Positions 8,545 through 16,646 of a stretch of DNA of 64,000 nucleotides are shown here, piece by piece. This stretch comes from Chryseomicrobium excrementi (GTDB lineage Bacteria > Bacillota > Bacilli > Bacillales_A > Planococcaceae), in assembly GCF_002798305.1 (NCBI RefSeq), contig NZ_PCGR01000001.1, positions 744,001 to 808,000 on the forward strand, in the 5' to 3' direction. Made by a program: the position numbers and the translations under genes. Each line of letters starts with the position of its first letter. Position 1 is the stretch's first letter. The notes beneath the pieces were generated by a model, which ran no database searches, was not told the DNA's origin, and saw nothing but the letters and a program-made list of their open reading frames with translations.

Positions 8545-9012
8545 ATGAAATTGACAATGCACCAACAACAAAAGTTGGCCACCGCCCTTTACACTGTGAA
8601 TCGGCATGTGAAAACAGCTTCTGACAAGAAGCCCTTATACGAGCTAAAGAGAGAAGCACTTGATCAGCTTATCCGATTTGGGTATGCCTCTAAAAAAGGC
8701 CTTCACTTCTCGGAAAATCCGAAACAAAGCAAACAACATTCTACAACCTTAGTGGAATTTGGGGAATATTTGTTTCATCTTCCTGTTGCACCTGAAGATA
8801 AAACGCTCCCTCATCTTGGAAAACTGGATTACACCTATGCGAATCCGCAAGCAAAAATGAGTTTACAAACTGCCAAAACAGAATTAGAAAATTTCTTACA
8901 GCGAAAAAAACCGATAGAACGTCCTAAACAATCGATCTCGAAATACAAACCACTCGCCTCCACACCTTCTCCTTCTGAGTACAGACGCTCTCAAAAAAAT
9001 CCCTATAAATAA
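8545..9012 (+). CDS. ykyB: YkyB family protein, unknown function
   Basis: A 155-aa protein matching the YkyB family of Bacillales. The conserved parts are the early ALYTVNRHVKTA, LHFSENPK (about 60) and the middle FGEYLFHLP / LPHLGKLDY. No membrane segment or catalytic motif is visible, and the last 40 residues are basic and low in complexity. The ATG at 8545 is chosen because GAGAGGTG lies just upstream; an upstream TTG would give 169 aa but has no ribosome site. Function is unknown. In B. subtilis it also lies in the yku region. A terminator follows. Confidence 0.8.
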   Translation: MKLTMHQQQKLATALYTVNRHVKTASDKKPLYELKREALDQLIRFGYASKKGLHFSENPKQSKQHSTTLVEFGEYLFHLPVAPEDKTLPHLGKLDYTYANPQAKMSLQTAKTELENFLQRKKPIERPKQSISKYKPLASTPSPSEYRRSQKNPYK

Positions 9013-9013
9013 G

Positions 9014-9038
9014 AAAAACCGGCTTTATGCCGGTTTTT
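9014..9038. terminator. Bidirectional terminator between ykyB and ykwC
   Basis: AAAAACCGGC / GCCGGTTTTT with loop TTTAT; symmetrical A- and T-runs serve both convergent genes. Confidence 0.9.
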
Positions 9039-9900
9039 ACCACTGTTTTTTGTAATGACGAATCAAAGCTTGAGTACCTTCCTCTTCGAACCCTTCTTCA
9101 ATAAGCTCATCATATAATTTTTTCGCACGAGCAAGACCTGGAAGTTCAATAGACATCCGCTCTGCTTCATTTAATGCAATTCCCATATCTTTGACGAAAT
9201 GTTTGATATAAAATCCTGGAGCATAGTCCCCATCTATCATCTTCGGACCTAGATTCGTTAATGACCATGAACCTGCCGCCCCTTGAGTGATGGACTCTAA
9301 TACTTTGTTCAAATCCAGTCCTGCTTTTTTTCCATAAGTAAGAGCCTCGCAGACAGCAACCATTGTCGAAGCAATAGCGATTTGGTTACACATTTTCGTG
9401 TGCTGCCCAGCACCTGCCGGCCCCTGATAAACGATATTTTTCCCAAATACGTGGAAAAGAGGTAGCAACTCCGCAACTGTTCGTTCATCTCCACCAATCA
9501 TAATGGAAAGAACACCTTGTTGTGCACCAATATCGCCTCCAGATACTGGGGCATCTACTACTCGCAAACCTTTTGAAAGACCGACCTCTGCTAAACGAGA
9601 AGCAAGCTCTGGAGTCGAAGTAGTAAGATCGACGAATGTTTTCGCACCTTGAGTGTCAAAAAGGCCATTACTCCCCAAATACACTTCTTCTACATCGTGA
9701 GGATAGCCTACCATAGTAAAGACAACCTCAGATTGATTAGCCACCTCTACTGGTGTTGCGTGCCAAGTTGCTCCACTTTCCACAAGACTCATTGCTTTTT
9801 CTTTTGTGCGAGTATAGATATGTAGTGTGTGACCTGCGGCTTGTAGATGTTTACAAATACTAAGTCCCATAACACCTGTTCCAATGAAACCAATATGCAT
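9037..9900 (-). CDS. ykwC: NAD(P)-binding beta-hydroxyacid dehydrogenase family protein (YkwC)
   Basis: Enzyme of the 3-hydroxyisobutyrate/6-phosphogluconate dehydrogenase-like family, 287 aa. The N-terminal Rossmann motif is GFIGTGVMG (4-12), the substrate loop is DAPVSGGDIGA (about 116-126), and the catalytic lysine region is GQHTKMCNQ (about 165-173). It matches B. subtilis YkwC in length and position. The physiological substrate is unknown. GGAG precedes the ATG. Confidence 0.85.
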   Translation of the reverse strand: MHIGFIGTGVMGLSICKHLQAAGHTLHIYTRTKEKAMSLVESGATWHATPVEVANQSEVVFTMVGYPHDVEEVYLGSNGLFDTQGAKTFVDLTTSTPELASRLAEVGLSKGLRVVDAPVSGGDIGAQQGVLSIMIGGDERTVAELLPLFHVFGKNIVYQGPAGAGQHTKMCNQIAIASTMVAVCEALTYGKKAGLDLNKVLESITQGAAGSWSLTNLGPKMIDGDYAPGFYIKHFVKDMGIALNEAERMSIELPGLARAKKLYDELIEEGFEEEGTQALIRHYKKQW

Positions 9901-9942
9901 CGTGTCATCTCCTTCGATAATCTAAATACAGTATATCATGGC

Positions 9943-9985
9943 AAAAAAAAGAGAACCATTCAACGAATTGAATGATTCTTAAAAA
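9943..9985 (-). terminator. Terminator downstream of the Spo0E-like gene
   Basis: Minus-strand stem AGAATCATTCAA / TTGAATGGTTCT (one G-T pair) followed by eight T. It would end transcripts of the small genes at 10054-10444. Confidence 0.75.
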
Positions 9986-10053
9986 GGGGGAAATGAGAAT
10001 GTTGCTGTGTTCTTTCTTAGTATTTCCAATCTGTCTACTAGTTAAACCTATTT

Positions 10054-10212
10054 TTATTTATTTTTTTTAAATTCTTTATAGTATTGGTTAATCAATTGAT
10101 CCAACTCTTCGCTCAGACGAATGGTTGACTCATCGGTCAGGCCTTTCTCAGATGCACATTGAATCATATCTTGCCTTACTTGTTCTAATTGGTTTAGCAA
10201 TGTATTTGTCAT
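10054..10212 (-). CDS. Spo0E-like sporulation regulatory phosphatase
   Basis: Small protein of 52 aa. It has the Spo0E pattern: an amphipathic helix with QLEQVRQDMIQCASEKGLT, then LSEELDQLINQYY, equivalent to the family's S-x-E-L-D signature (here SEELD, 34-38). Family members dephosphorylate Spo0A~P and so delay sporulation. GGAGG lies 7 bases before the ATG, and a terminator follows downstream. The gene is easily missed because of its size. It suggests a working phosphorelay, in agreement with the kinase at 23608-25194. Confidence 0.8.
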   Translation of the reverse strand: MTNTLLNQLEQVRQDMIQCASEKGLTDESTIRLSEELDQLINQYYKEFKKNK

Positions 10213-10267
10213 TGTGCACCTCCATCCACTTTTTAACAGTGTACACTAGAATTACCTAAAAATACAA

Positions 10268-10444
10268 TTATGTTCTCGGATCTTCACTCCACCGATACGT
10301 GACCTTTCCACCTGGATGGGCCTTACCAATAAAATGCTTAAAGTCAGCTCGTTTCACGAGCTGTTCTCTTGCTTCTAAAAATTGTTCTTTCGTCAAAACC
10401 AATTCCTTCAATTCTCCTGATTTTAGTTGTTCAAATTGTTCCAT
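10268..10444 (-). CDS. Small hypothetical protein, 58 aa
   Basis: An open frame of 58 codons with AGAGG seven bases before the ATG. The product is charged and soluble, with a predicted helix in the first half (EQFEQLKSGELKELVLTKEQ) and a basic, aromatic tail (HPGGKVTYRW). I do not recognise a family. It lies 55 bases upstream of the Spo0E-like gene on the same strand and divergent from ykvS. The good ribosome site and even composition favour a real gene. Confidence 0.6.
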   Translation of the reverse strand: MEQFEQLKSGELKELVLTKEQFLEAREQLVKRADFKHFIGKAHPGGKVTYRWSEDPRT

Positions 10445-10534
10445 TCTATACCTCTTGTCTTATTTTTATAGTTTTCCCTTTACGAAGTCTGCGGTTTAAG
10501 GCAAACTGTGAATATAGAGAAGGGGGAAATCTAG

Positions 10535-10726
10535 TTGAAAATTGCTGAAGTTGGAAATATTATCGAATTCAAAGATGGTCTACAAGGTATTGTTGAAAAA
10601 GTTAATGAGAACTCTGTCATTGTTGATCTGACGTTCATGGAAAACTTTGATGAGCTTGAAATGGAAGAAAAAACAGTGATCAACCACAAACGTTATAAAA
10701 TCATCCATGGCTCTGAAGAACAATAA
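10535..10726 (+). CDS. ykvS: YkvS-type DUF2187 protein
   Basis: 63-aa protein of the KOW-like DUF2187 family (YkvS in B. subtilis). It reads as one small beta-barrel domain: VGNIIEFKDGLQGIVEKVNENSVIVDLT, then an acidic stretch and VINHKRYKIIH. Start is TTG with AAGGGGG eight bases upstream. Function unknown; KOW-like folds often bind RNA or protein, but nothing here proves it. A terminator overlaps its stop. Confidence 0.8.
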   Translation: MKIAEVGNIIEFKDGLQGIVEKVNENSVIVDLTFMENFDELEMEEKTVINHKRYKIIHGSEEQ

Positions 10727-10760
10727 CCGCTTGACCTTCATTGGTTTTGCGGTTTTCTTT
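10725..10760 (+). terminator. Terminator of ykvS
   Basis: Outer stem ACCGC/GCGGT and inner GACC/GGTT-type pairs, followed by TTTTCTTTCT. The internal loop makes it imperfect. Confidence 0.6.
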
Positions 10761-10788
10761 CTATTAAGTTTCAGAAAGGAGATTGTTA

Positions 10789-11397
10789 GTGCAGTCACTA
10801 CAATTTTATAAGGTTTCTACTATTCTTGCTATAGCTTATGCTTTATTTTTTTTCACCTTTCAAGATTCTGACACATTTTGGTACTTTTATTCCTTCACCA
10901 TTCTCTTTTTAATGGGTGTGTCCTTACTATATGCGAAAGTAGAAGATGAAGTCCAAACTCTAGAATATTTACTATTGGGTGTAGGATACGGAACACTTAC
11001 GTATTTTTTATTTGCAGCCAGTTATTGGCTGATAGATGTGATTCCATTTCTTTCCGTTGCACCGATCCACCGATTTTTAGAAACATTCGGTCCTACGACC
11101 ATTTGGCATTTTATTTTGTTGTTCTTTATCATCGCCCCTGCTGAAGAATTTTTTTGGAGAGGATTTGTTCAACAGTACTTCAAAAAGTATCTTCCTACAT
11201 TTTACGCAGTGCTCGCTGCATCTGTTCTCTTTTCCATATCTCTACTTGTTGGAGGATTTGTTTATGGAGCGTTAGCTGGCCTCTTTTCAGGTTTATTATG
11301 GGGTCTTTTATACGAATGGAAGAAGAGCATGCCTCTCCTAATTGTCACACACAGTACTGCGCTGATTTTATTGTTCTTAGTTTTACCAATTGAGTGA
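10789..11397 (+). CDS. CPBP-family intramembrane protease-like protein
   Basis: Polytopic membrane protein of 202 aa, about six hydrophobic segments. Motif 1 of the CPBP/Abi family is clear as EEFFWRGF (E119, E120, R124). Motif 3 is represented by H188 in VTHSTAL. The conserved histidine of motif 2 (FxxxH) appears replaced, since the matching stretch reads FSISLL. It may thus be a divergent or inactive member. The GTG at 10789 is chosen because AAAGGAG lies 7 bases upstream; the TTG six bases earlier is too close. Substrate unknown. Confidence 0.75.
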   Translation: MQSLQFYKVSTILAIAYALFFFTFQDSDTFWYFYSFTILFLMGVSLLYAKVEDEVQTLEYLLLGVGYGTLTYFLFAASYWLIDVIPFLSVAPIHRFLETFGPTTIWHFILLFFIIAPAEEFFWRGFVQQYFKKYLPTFYAVLAASVLFSISLLVGGFVYGALAGLFSGLLWGLLYEWKKSMPLLIVTHSTALILLFLVLPIE

Positions 11398-11444
11398 AAC
11401 ATTTAATGTACAGGACCGTCTACTAAACAAAAGGAGTGGTCACT

Positions 11445-12074
11445 ATGAAAATTTGGAAAGTAGCATTCACATCAACTGCACTTATTTTGTTGTTATCCGC
11501 TTGTGGTACATCCGATGAGACAGACTCTGCAACACCAGAAGAAACAGAAGAAGTTGCAGGAGATCAAGAAGCGAGCGAAGACACCACAGATGAACAAACA
11601 GAGACTGGAGAAGATACTGGTGAAGCGGCTGAAGAACCAGAAGCAGCTGAACCTATTGGTGAACGGGTAGAAAGTGACAATCAACCTTTCTCATTAGAAC
11701 TAGTCGAAGGGTATTCGTTGACTGCAGAAGAACCAAATCGGGATGTGGTCTATTTTAATGAGAACGATGCAACCTTCATGAGAATCGAAACGATTTCAAA
11801 AGAAGAAGGAGATCGCACACAACTTATTGACACGTTAAAGCAGACGATTCAAGCTTCTGATAGTGCTGGCTCTCTCATGGAAATTTCTTCTCCAACAAAG
11901 TTACCTATCGTTGATATGCCTGTTGGCTATGAAATGGACGTGGAAGGCGGCCAAGTCAGCGGATACGTATTTGAGACAGAACTGCACTATGTGCGTGCTA
12001 CGATTTATGACGTGTCCGATGCAATGAAGACTGGTGAGTTCATTCAAATGCTTTCTACTCTGCAAACGAAGTAA
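11445..12074 (+). CDS. Putative lipoprotein of unknown function
   Basis: 209-aa exported protein. Signal sequence with lipobox LLSAC at about 17-21, then a highly acidic linker rich in E, T and D up to about residue 60. A folded domain of about 140 residues follows (SDNQPFSLELVEGYSL to the end). Such linkers usually hold the domain away from the membrane in Gram-positives. I do not recognise the domain. The ATG at 11445 is preceded by AAAGGAG at 8 bases. It is a single gene ending at a terminator shared with mhqR. Confidence 0.75.
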   Translation: MKIWKVAFTSTALILLLSACGTSDETDSATPEETEEVAGDQEASEDTTDEQTETGEDTGEAAEEPEAAEPIGERVESDNQPFSLELVEGYSLTAEEPNRDVVYFNENDATFMRIETISKEEGDRTQLIDTLKQTIQASDSAGSLMEISSPTKLPIVDMPVGYEMDVEGGQVSGYVFETELHYVRATIYDVSDAMKTGEFIQMLSTLQTK

Positions 12075-12075
12075 A

Positions 12076-12111
12076 AAAACAGGGACTGCATCTAGCAGTT
12101 CCTGTTTTCTT
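12076..12111. terminator. Terminator between the lipoprotein gene and mhqR
   Basis: AACAGGGACTGC / GCAGTTCCTGTT with loop ATCTA, an A-run on the left and TTTTCTT on the right; usable from both sides. Confidence 0.85.
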
Positions 12112-12559
12112 ATATAGATAAGTTTTTAATAGACAACCCTAGTTTTTTTAAGAGCTCCGTTAACGTCTGCTTCTCCGCTTCAGTTAAAACACTCATAAGT
12201 TCTACAAGTTGAAGTTCATGTTTCGGAAATAGCTCTTCCATAAAAGCCTTTCCTTCAGCTGTAATCTCTGCATAGGTGACCCGACGATCTTCATCGCTTG
12301 CAATCCGATTGATAAAACCGCGTCTTTCCAACTTATCTACCACATAAGTTATTGAGCCACTGGCTAGCAGTATCTTGCTTCCAATCTTTTGTAAGGCCTG
12401 TCTTCCTTTATGATATAAAAGCTCCAATACAGCAAATTCTGTTGGATTGAGTCCGTGGTCTTGAAAAAATTGATTTGTTGATTCATGTAGTACTTTATGA
12501 GAACGAGACAATACAATAAATAATTTGAGTGCCTCTAGTCGTTCTTGCTCGGTTGCCAT
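12110..12559 (-). CDS. mhqR: MarR-family repressor MhqR (YkvE-like)
   Basis: MarR transcription regulator, 149 aa, with the winged helix GLNPTEFAVLELLYHKGRQALQ to GSITYVVDKLERRGFI and wing DEDRRVTYAEIT. It closely resembles B. subtilis MhqR (YkvE), which represses quinone-detoxification genes (mhqNOP, mhqED, azoR2) and is released by methylhydroquinone or catechol stress. No target gene is adjacent. I prefer the ATG at 12559 by homology; a GTG at 12571 is possible, as neither has an ideal ribosome site. A consensus sigma-A promoter lies upstream. Confidence 0.85.
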   Translation of the reverse strand: MATEQERLEALKLFIVLSRSHKVLHESTNQFFQDHGLNPTEFAVLELLYHKGRQALQKIGSKILLASGSITYVVDKLERRGFINRIASDEDRRVTYAEITAEGKAFMEELFPKHELQLVELMSVLTEAEKQTLTELLKKLGLSIKNLSI

Positions 12560-12593
12560 TTGCAGTCCCACCCATCTCCATTGCGCTGACTAC

Positions 12594-12622
12594 ATTATAG
12601 TAGGAAAAATATAGTGTGTCAA
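12594..12622 (-). promoter_or_regulatory. Perfect sigma-A promoter of mhqR
   Basis: TTGACA (12617-12622), 17-base spacer, TATAAT (12594-12599): full consensus at optimal spacing. The -35 is overlapped by a small TGTG/CACA inverted repeat that could be an operator. Confidence 0.85.
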
Positions 12623-12624
12623 AA

Positions 12625-13273
12625 TTACACATAGATGGCAGTAGTGAAAAAGTAATAAAACCTTGCTCCACCTGCTAGGTTATTAGCAACTTCAATTCTT
12701 CCACGTAAATCCTCCATAACACGAGAGGCATGGGCTAAACCGAGTCCTGTTCCTGATTCTTTAGTAGTATAAAATGCCTCAAAATAGCGATTTAAATGGT
12801 TCAAATCGAGTCCAGTGCCTTCGTCATGAATACTGATTTCAATTTCCCCATCATGAGAATCAACTACAATGAGAATCGTCCCTCCATCTTGCATGGCCTC
12901 GATTGCATTTTTAATTGAATTAATTAAAATTTGTTTAATTACAATCGAATCGACATAAAGAAAATGAACTTTGGCGATCCATTTCTTGTTCAATCACTTG
13001 CAGATATTTACCCCCACGTTCAGATGCTTCTGTTTGCATCAGTTGTGTAAATCCCTTCAAAGAAGTCATCGGATTACGGATTTCATGGGCGATACTTGCT
13101 GCCAATTCCCCTAAATAGGTAAGCGATTCTGCTTGAGCTAGTTGCTTTTGCATATACACTGTCTCTGTACAATCCCCGAGCTGTACGAAAAACTTTTCTT
13201 CATCTTTCATGTAGTCAATCGTCACTTGTAGGTACACATTCTTCTCAAGGCTGGTGACTAAAGCTAAGTTTGG
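12625..13273 (-). pseudogene. Decayed sporulation-type histidine kinase (KinD-like remnant)
   Basis: Two minus-strand frames together hold parts of one PAS histidine kinase. The upstream part (to about 12940) carries a PAS tail and the dimerisation box with the phospho-acceptor, LGELAASIAHEIRNPMTSL. It then goes out of frame just after EQEMDR. The downstream part (12993-12625) begins in a new frame at DSIVIKQILINSIKNAIEAM and continues with G-boxes GTGLDL and SGTGLGL. The 45-50 residues normally between these are missing, as is everything before the PAS tail (TAA at 13274-13276). B. subtilis has kinD next to mhqR, so this is probably its remnant. It cannot give a working kinase. Confidence 0.85.
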
Positions 13274-13472
13274 TTAGTGTTTATCTGTTGAACAACTGTA
13301 ACTATATCGAAAATAACTCTTCTTTTAAATAATCAATCAAGAGTCTCCGCCCCCATAAGTTTTCAACTAATTCTGATTATTTCTTATTTCACTTTTAAAG
13401 TGCATAGGATTTTCAGCCTATATTGTCGACACATTTGGACTGTTAAAATAGAAAAGATGAAAGGAAGATAGC

Positions 13473-15188
13473 ATGAAAACTTTACTTACAACATTAAACG
13501 CTAAATACATCCATACTAACCTTGCCATTCGGCATCTTCAGGCTTATAGTGCTGATGAATTCGATATCGCTATCAAAGAGTTTACAATCAAAGATCCCGT
13601 ACTATCTATTGTCAGTGAAATCTATCAATCGAACCCCGCGATTCTCGGATTTAGCTGTTATATTTGGAATATCGAAGAAACTTTAAAAGTTGTCGAAATG
13701 TATAAGACGATTTCTCCAGAAACAATTATCGTATTAGGTGGGCCTGAAGTTTCTTACGATACCGATTATTGGCTCAAAACGCATTCGTCGATAGATTACA
13801 TCATTATCGGTGAAGGAGAAGAGTCATTTCGGCAGTTCTTACAGTTCCAATCCGGTTTCCGAGAGAAATCTGATGTAGCCGGAATTGCTTATATGGAAAA
13901 TGGCAACTATAAGATGACGATGCTTCCCCCAAAATTAGATTTGCGAAACTCTCCTTCTCCTTATAGAAATCCAGATGATATTTCATTTCTAGGAAAAAGA
14001 GTCACCTATGTAGAGACCAGTCGAGGCTGTCCCTTCTCTTGTCAATTTTGTTTATCTTCAATAGAAGTAGGAGTTCGCTATTTTGCAAGAGAAGCTGTGA
14101 AAGACGATATTCGTTATCTTATGGATAATGGAGCTAAGGTCATCAAATTTGTAGATCGTACCTTTAATATTTCACGCAGCTATGCGATGGAAATGTTTGA
14201 ATTCTTGATATCGGAGCATCGCCCAGGTGTGGTATTCCAATTTGAGATTACAGCTGACATCATGAGACCTGAAGTGATTCAGTATTTAAATGACAATGCC
14301 CCTAAAGGATTATTTCGGTTTGAGATTGGCGTTCAATCTACGAACGATCATACAAACGACCTCGTGAAGAGAAGACAAAACTTTGAGAAGCTTACAAGGA
14401 CTGTCACGATGGTGCGCGATGGTGGGAAAATCGATCAGCATCTCGACTTGATTGCGGGCCTTCCTGAAGAGGACTATCAATCCTTCCGTCAGACGTTTAA
14501 TGATGTATTTGCTCTCCGTCCTGAAGAATTACAGCTTGGGTTTTTAAAGCTGTTACGTGGAACAGGGTTACGAATTGACGCAGCTAAATATGGCTACCAA
14601 TTCGTTGATCAGGCTCCTTATGAGATTGTTGGAAATTCTGTTCTTTCATTCAGTGAGATTATCCGAATTAAAAATGTGGAAGACATTTTAGAAAAGTATT
14701 GGAACAGTCAAAAATTCCAGCGCACAATCGAATACTTAGTTACCCATGTATTCGACACACCGTTTGACTTCTTCCAACAATTCGGAGATTATTGGGCGAA
14801 TCATAATTGGTCACGGATAGGTCACCAGTTTGAAGACTTATTTAAACGTCTTCACTCATTCCTAATTTCTAGTGATCGGATGACTCCTACTGTGCTCTCT
14901 GAAATGAAGCTTGATTATCTAGCTCATCAAAAATTCATTCCCCGTCATGTATGGTGGGAAGAAGCCATTCAATCGGAGCAGCGTTCCGCGATCCTCCATA
15001 AAGTACTCTCAGCTAGAGAAGACTATCCTTACCTTGTTGAACAGGCCATCTATGAGCGGGAGTTATTCAAACGAGCCTTTGTAACAGAAGTTGTCACTTC
15101 AAACGGCCTAACACCTATTCTTTATTTCTTTGATGCACCCCATGTCTGGTTTAAAGTTCAGACAGCAAAAGAAGAAGCATTTTCCTAA
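13473..15188 (+). CDS. B12-binding-domain radical SAM protein with DUF4080
   Basis: 571-aa protein. The N-terminal cobalamin-binding-like Rossmann domain (about 1-125) begins TLLTTLNAKYIHTNLAIRHL and has GGPEVS and IGEGEESF. The radical SAM core has the cluster motif C186-x3-C190-x2-C193 in SRGCPFSCQFCLSS. The rest fits the DUF4080 C-terminal domain. The base-off cobalamin motif DxHxxG is not seen. Reaction unknown; members are expected to cleave S-adenosylmethionine and may modify RNA or lipids. It is a lone gene, with no accessory genes to suggest a substrate. TTGTCG/TAAAAT around 13424-13450 may be its promoter. Confidence 0.8.
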   Translation: MKTLLTTLNAKYIHTNLAIRHLQAYSADEFDIAIKEFTIKDPVLSIVSEIYQSNPAILGFSCYIWNIEETLKVVEMYKTISPETIIVLGGPEVSYDTDYWLKTHSSIDYIIIGEGEESFRQFLQFQSGFREKSDVAGIAYMENGNYKMTMLPPKLDLRNSPSPYRNPDDISFLGKRVTYVETSRGCPFSCQFCLSSIEVGVRYFAREAVKDDIRYLMDNGAKVIKFVDRTFNISRSYAMEMFEFLISEHRPGVVFQFEITADIMRPEVIQYLNDNAPKGLFRFEIGVQSTNDHTNDLVKRRQNFEKLTRTVTMVRDGGKIDQHLDLIAGLPEEDYQSFRQTFNDVFALRPEELQLGFLKLLRGTGLRIDAAKYGYQFVDQAPYEIVGNSVLSFSEIIRIKNVEDILEKYWNSQKFQRTIEYLVTHVFDTPFDFFQQFGDYWANHNWSRIGHQFEDLFKRLHSFLISSDRMTPTVLSEMKLDYLAHQKFIPRHVWWEEAIQSEQRSAILHKVLSAREDYPYLVEQAIYERELFKRAFVTEVVTSNGLTPILYFFDAPHVWFKVQTAKEEAFS

Positions 15189-15209
15189 TACAGGAAAATG
15201 CTTCTTTTT
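15174..15209. terminator. Terminator overlapping the 3' end of the radical SAM gene
   Basis: 13-bp stem GAAGCATTTTCCT / AGGAAAATGCTTC, loop AATAC, then five T. The left arm is coding and the stop codon sits at the loop. It also faces the ktrD 3' end and could act both ways. Confidence 0.85.
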
Positions 15210-15210
15210 A

Positions 15211-16563
15211 TTAGCCGATGATAACGCGCTCTTTTGGATAATGGAATTTGGTAGAGTTAGATTTACCACCTAATGTGAACAGGAATGAAATGAGTCCTAC
15301 ACGTCCAATGAACATCAAGAACATGATAGTCACTTTCCCTATATTGGAGAGATCATCCGTAACACCTAGTGACATTCCACAAGTTCCAAACGCGCTAGTA
15401 ATTTCAAAAATTAGCGCTGTAATAGGAATTGTTGGATCCGTGACAGATAACAGAATAGCAGAGAATATTACAATTAGTGCAGCCAGTAAAATAACTGCAT
15501 AGGATCGGAATACATCAATCAAATGTATTTCCCTACCAAATATTTGAATTTCATTCTTCCCTCTTGAGAAATTGATCAAAAATAGTAGGGCAATCGCAAA
15601 TGTAGTGGTTCGAATCCCTCCACCTACTGAACTAGGTGAAGCACCAATAAACATCAAAAAAGACATAAAAAAGTTGGTGCCTTGATCGAAAAGTTCAATA
15701 TTCATCGTCGTCAATCCCCCTGAACGAGAGGATACTGAATGGAACAAGGCTCCGAACAGAGCATCATGCCAACTTAAGAACCGAAACGTATTAAAATATT
15801 CTAGCACATAAATCCCGATTGCTCCGATCACTAGTAACGCTCCGTAAGTTACTGTAGTTATTTTAGTAAATAATGAAAATCGGAACGTCTTGTCTTTATT
15901 TGATAAAAATTCTTTTACTTCGATAAGCACCGGGAATCCAATAGCTCCCAATACAATAAGCAGCATATGGACGGATTGCACAAAATAATCACCACGGAAT
16001 GAAAGGAGCGAGTCTCCGTTTATGTCGAATCCACCATTAGTAGTAGCTGAAATAGTTGAGAAAATCCCATTTAAAATAGCGAATTTAGGGTCCTCAAAAA
16101 ATTGCATAAAATAAAGAGAGAGAATGATGGCACCTACTAATTGTATAAGTAAAAGGATTTTTACAATTTCACGAATCAACTTTACTACACCTGAAAGCGT
16201 GGGTTGGTTGTGGTCAATCATGATCAATTGTCTTTCTCGAAGACCGATTTTTTTACCGGCAATCAGCCAAACAAAAGTCCCGATTGACATGATTCCAATC
16301 CCTCCGAGCTGAAGGATCATCATAATAATGGCGTACCCAAAAACGGTAAATGTATCCGCAATATTAACCGGTGAAAGACCGGTGACACTGACGGCACTAA
16401 CAGCAACAAATACCGTATCTATAAAGCTGAGTTCTGCATCTGCTTCAGTTACCCCAGGCAAGTAAAGAAGGGCTACAGAAATGGCAATCGCTATAAAATA
16501 ATAGGAAACGATGATTTGAGCGGGTGTTAAACTTTTAGTAGAAGGTAGTGGAACTTGCTTCAT
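15211..16563 (-). CDS. ktrD: Ktr potassium/sodium channel subunit KtrD (TrkH/KtrB family)
   Basis: K+-translocating membrane subunit, 450 aa, with the four-fold M1-P-M2 design. The four selectivity-filter turns are visible as SVTGLSP (about 60), SATTNGGFD (about 170), SSRSGGLTT (about 280) and SAFGTCGMS (about 390). Sequence and the presence of ktrC favour KtrD over KtrB. It needs a cytoplasmic RCK ring, most likely KtrC encoded at 369-1028. No c-di-AMP riboswitch precedes it. GGAG lies upstream of the ATG and a TATACT lies about 30 bases before the start. Confidence 0.88.
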   Translation of the reverse strand: MKQVPLPSTKSLTPAQIIVSYYFIAIAISVALLYLPGVTEADAELSFIDTVFVAVSAVSVTGLSPVNIADTFTVFGYAIIMMILQLGGIGIMSIGTFVWLIAGKKIGLRERQLIMIDHNQPTLSGVVKLIREIVKILLLIQLVGAIILSLYFMQFFEDPKFAILNGIFSTISATTNGGFDINGDSLLSFRGDYFVQSVHMLLIVLGAIGFPVLIEVKEFLSNKDKTFRFSLFTKITTVTYGALLVIGAIGIYVLEYFNTFRFLSWHDALFGALFHSVSSRSGGLTTMNIELFDQGTNFFMSFLMFIGASPSSVGGGIRTTTFAIALLFLINFSRGKNEIQIFGREIHLIDVFRSYAVILLAALIVIFSAILLSVTDPTIPITALIFEITSAFGTCGMSLGVTDDLSNIGKVTIMFLMFIGRVGLISFLFTLGGKSNSTKFHYPKERVIIG

Positions 16564-16612
16564 AAGATGATGTCTCCTTCTTTGTAATACCCTTTAGTAT
16601 AGAAAACTATAT

Positions 16613-16646
16613 AAAAAAAAGATAGGATTTCTCCTATCTTTTTTTA
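16613..16646 (-). terminator. Terminator of the TerC gene
   Basis: AGATAGGA / TCCTATCT with a short loop and T-runs on both sides, directly after the terC stop. Confidence 0.85.

Noticed and set aside
9999-10070. 23-codon hydrophobic frame on + with a GGGGG ribosome site
   Set aside because: It overlaps the end of the Spo0E-like gene, has no clear promoter and resembles no known peptide.
13276-13472. Short minus-strand frames upstream of the decayed kinase, considered as its lost 5' part
   Set aside because: The translated pieces show no PAS or membrane features, so I could not tie them to the kinase.
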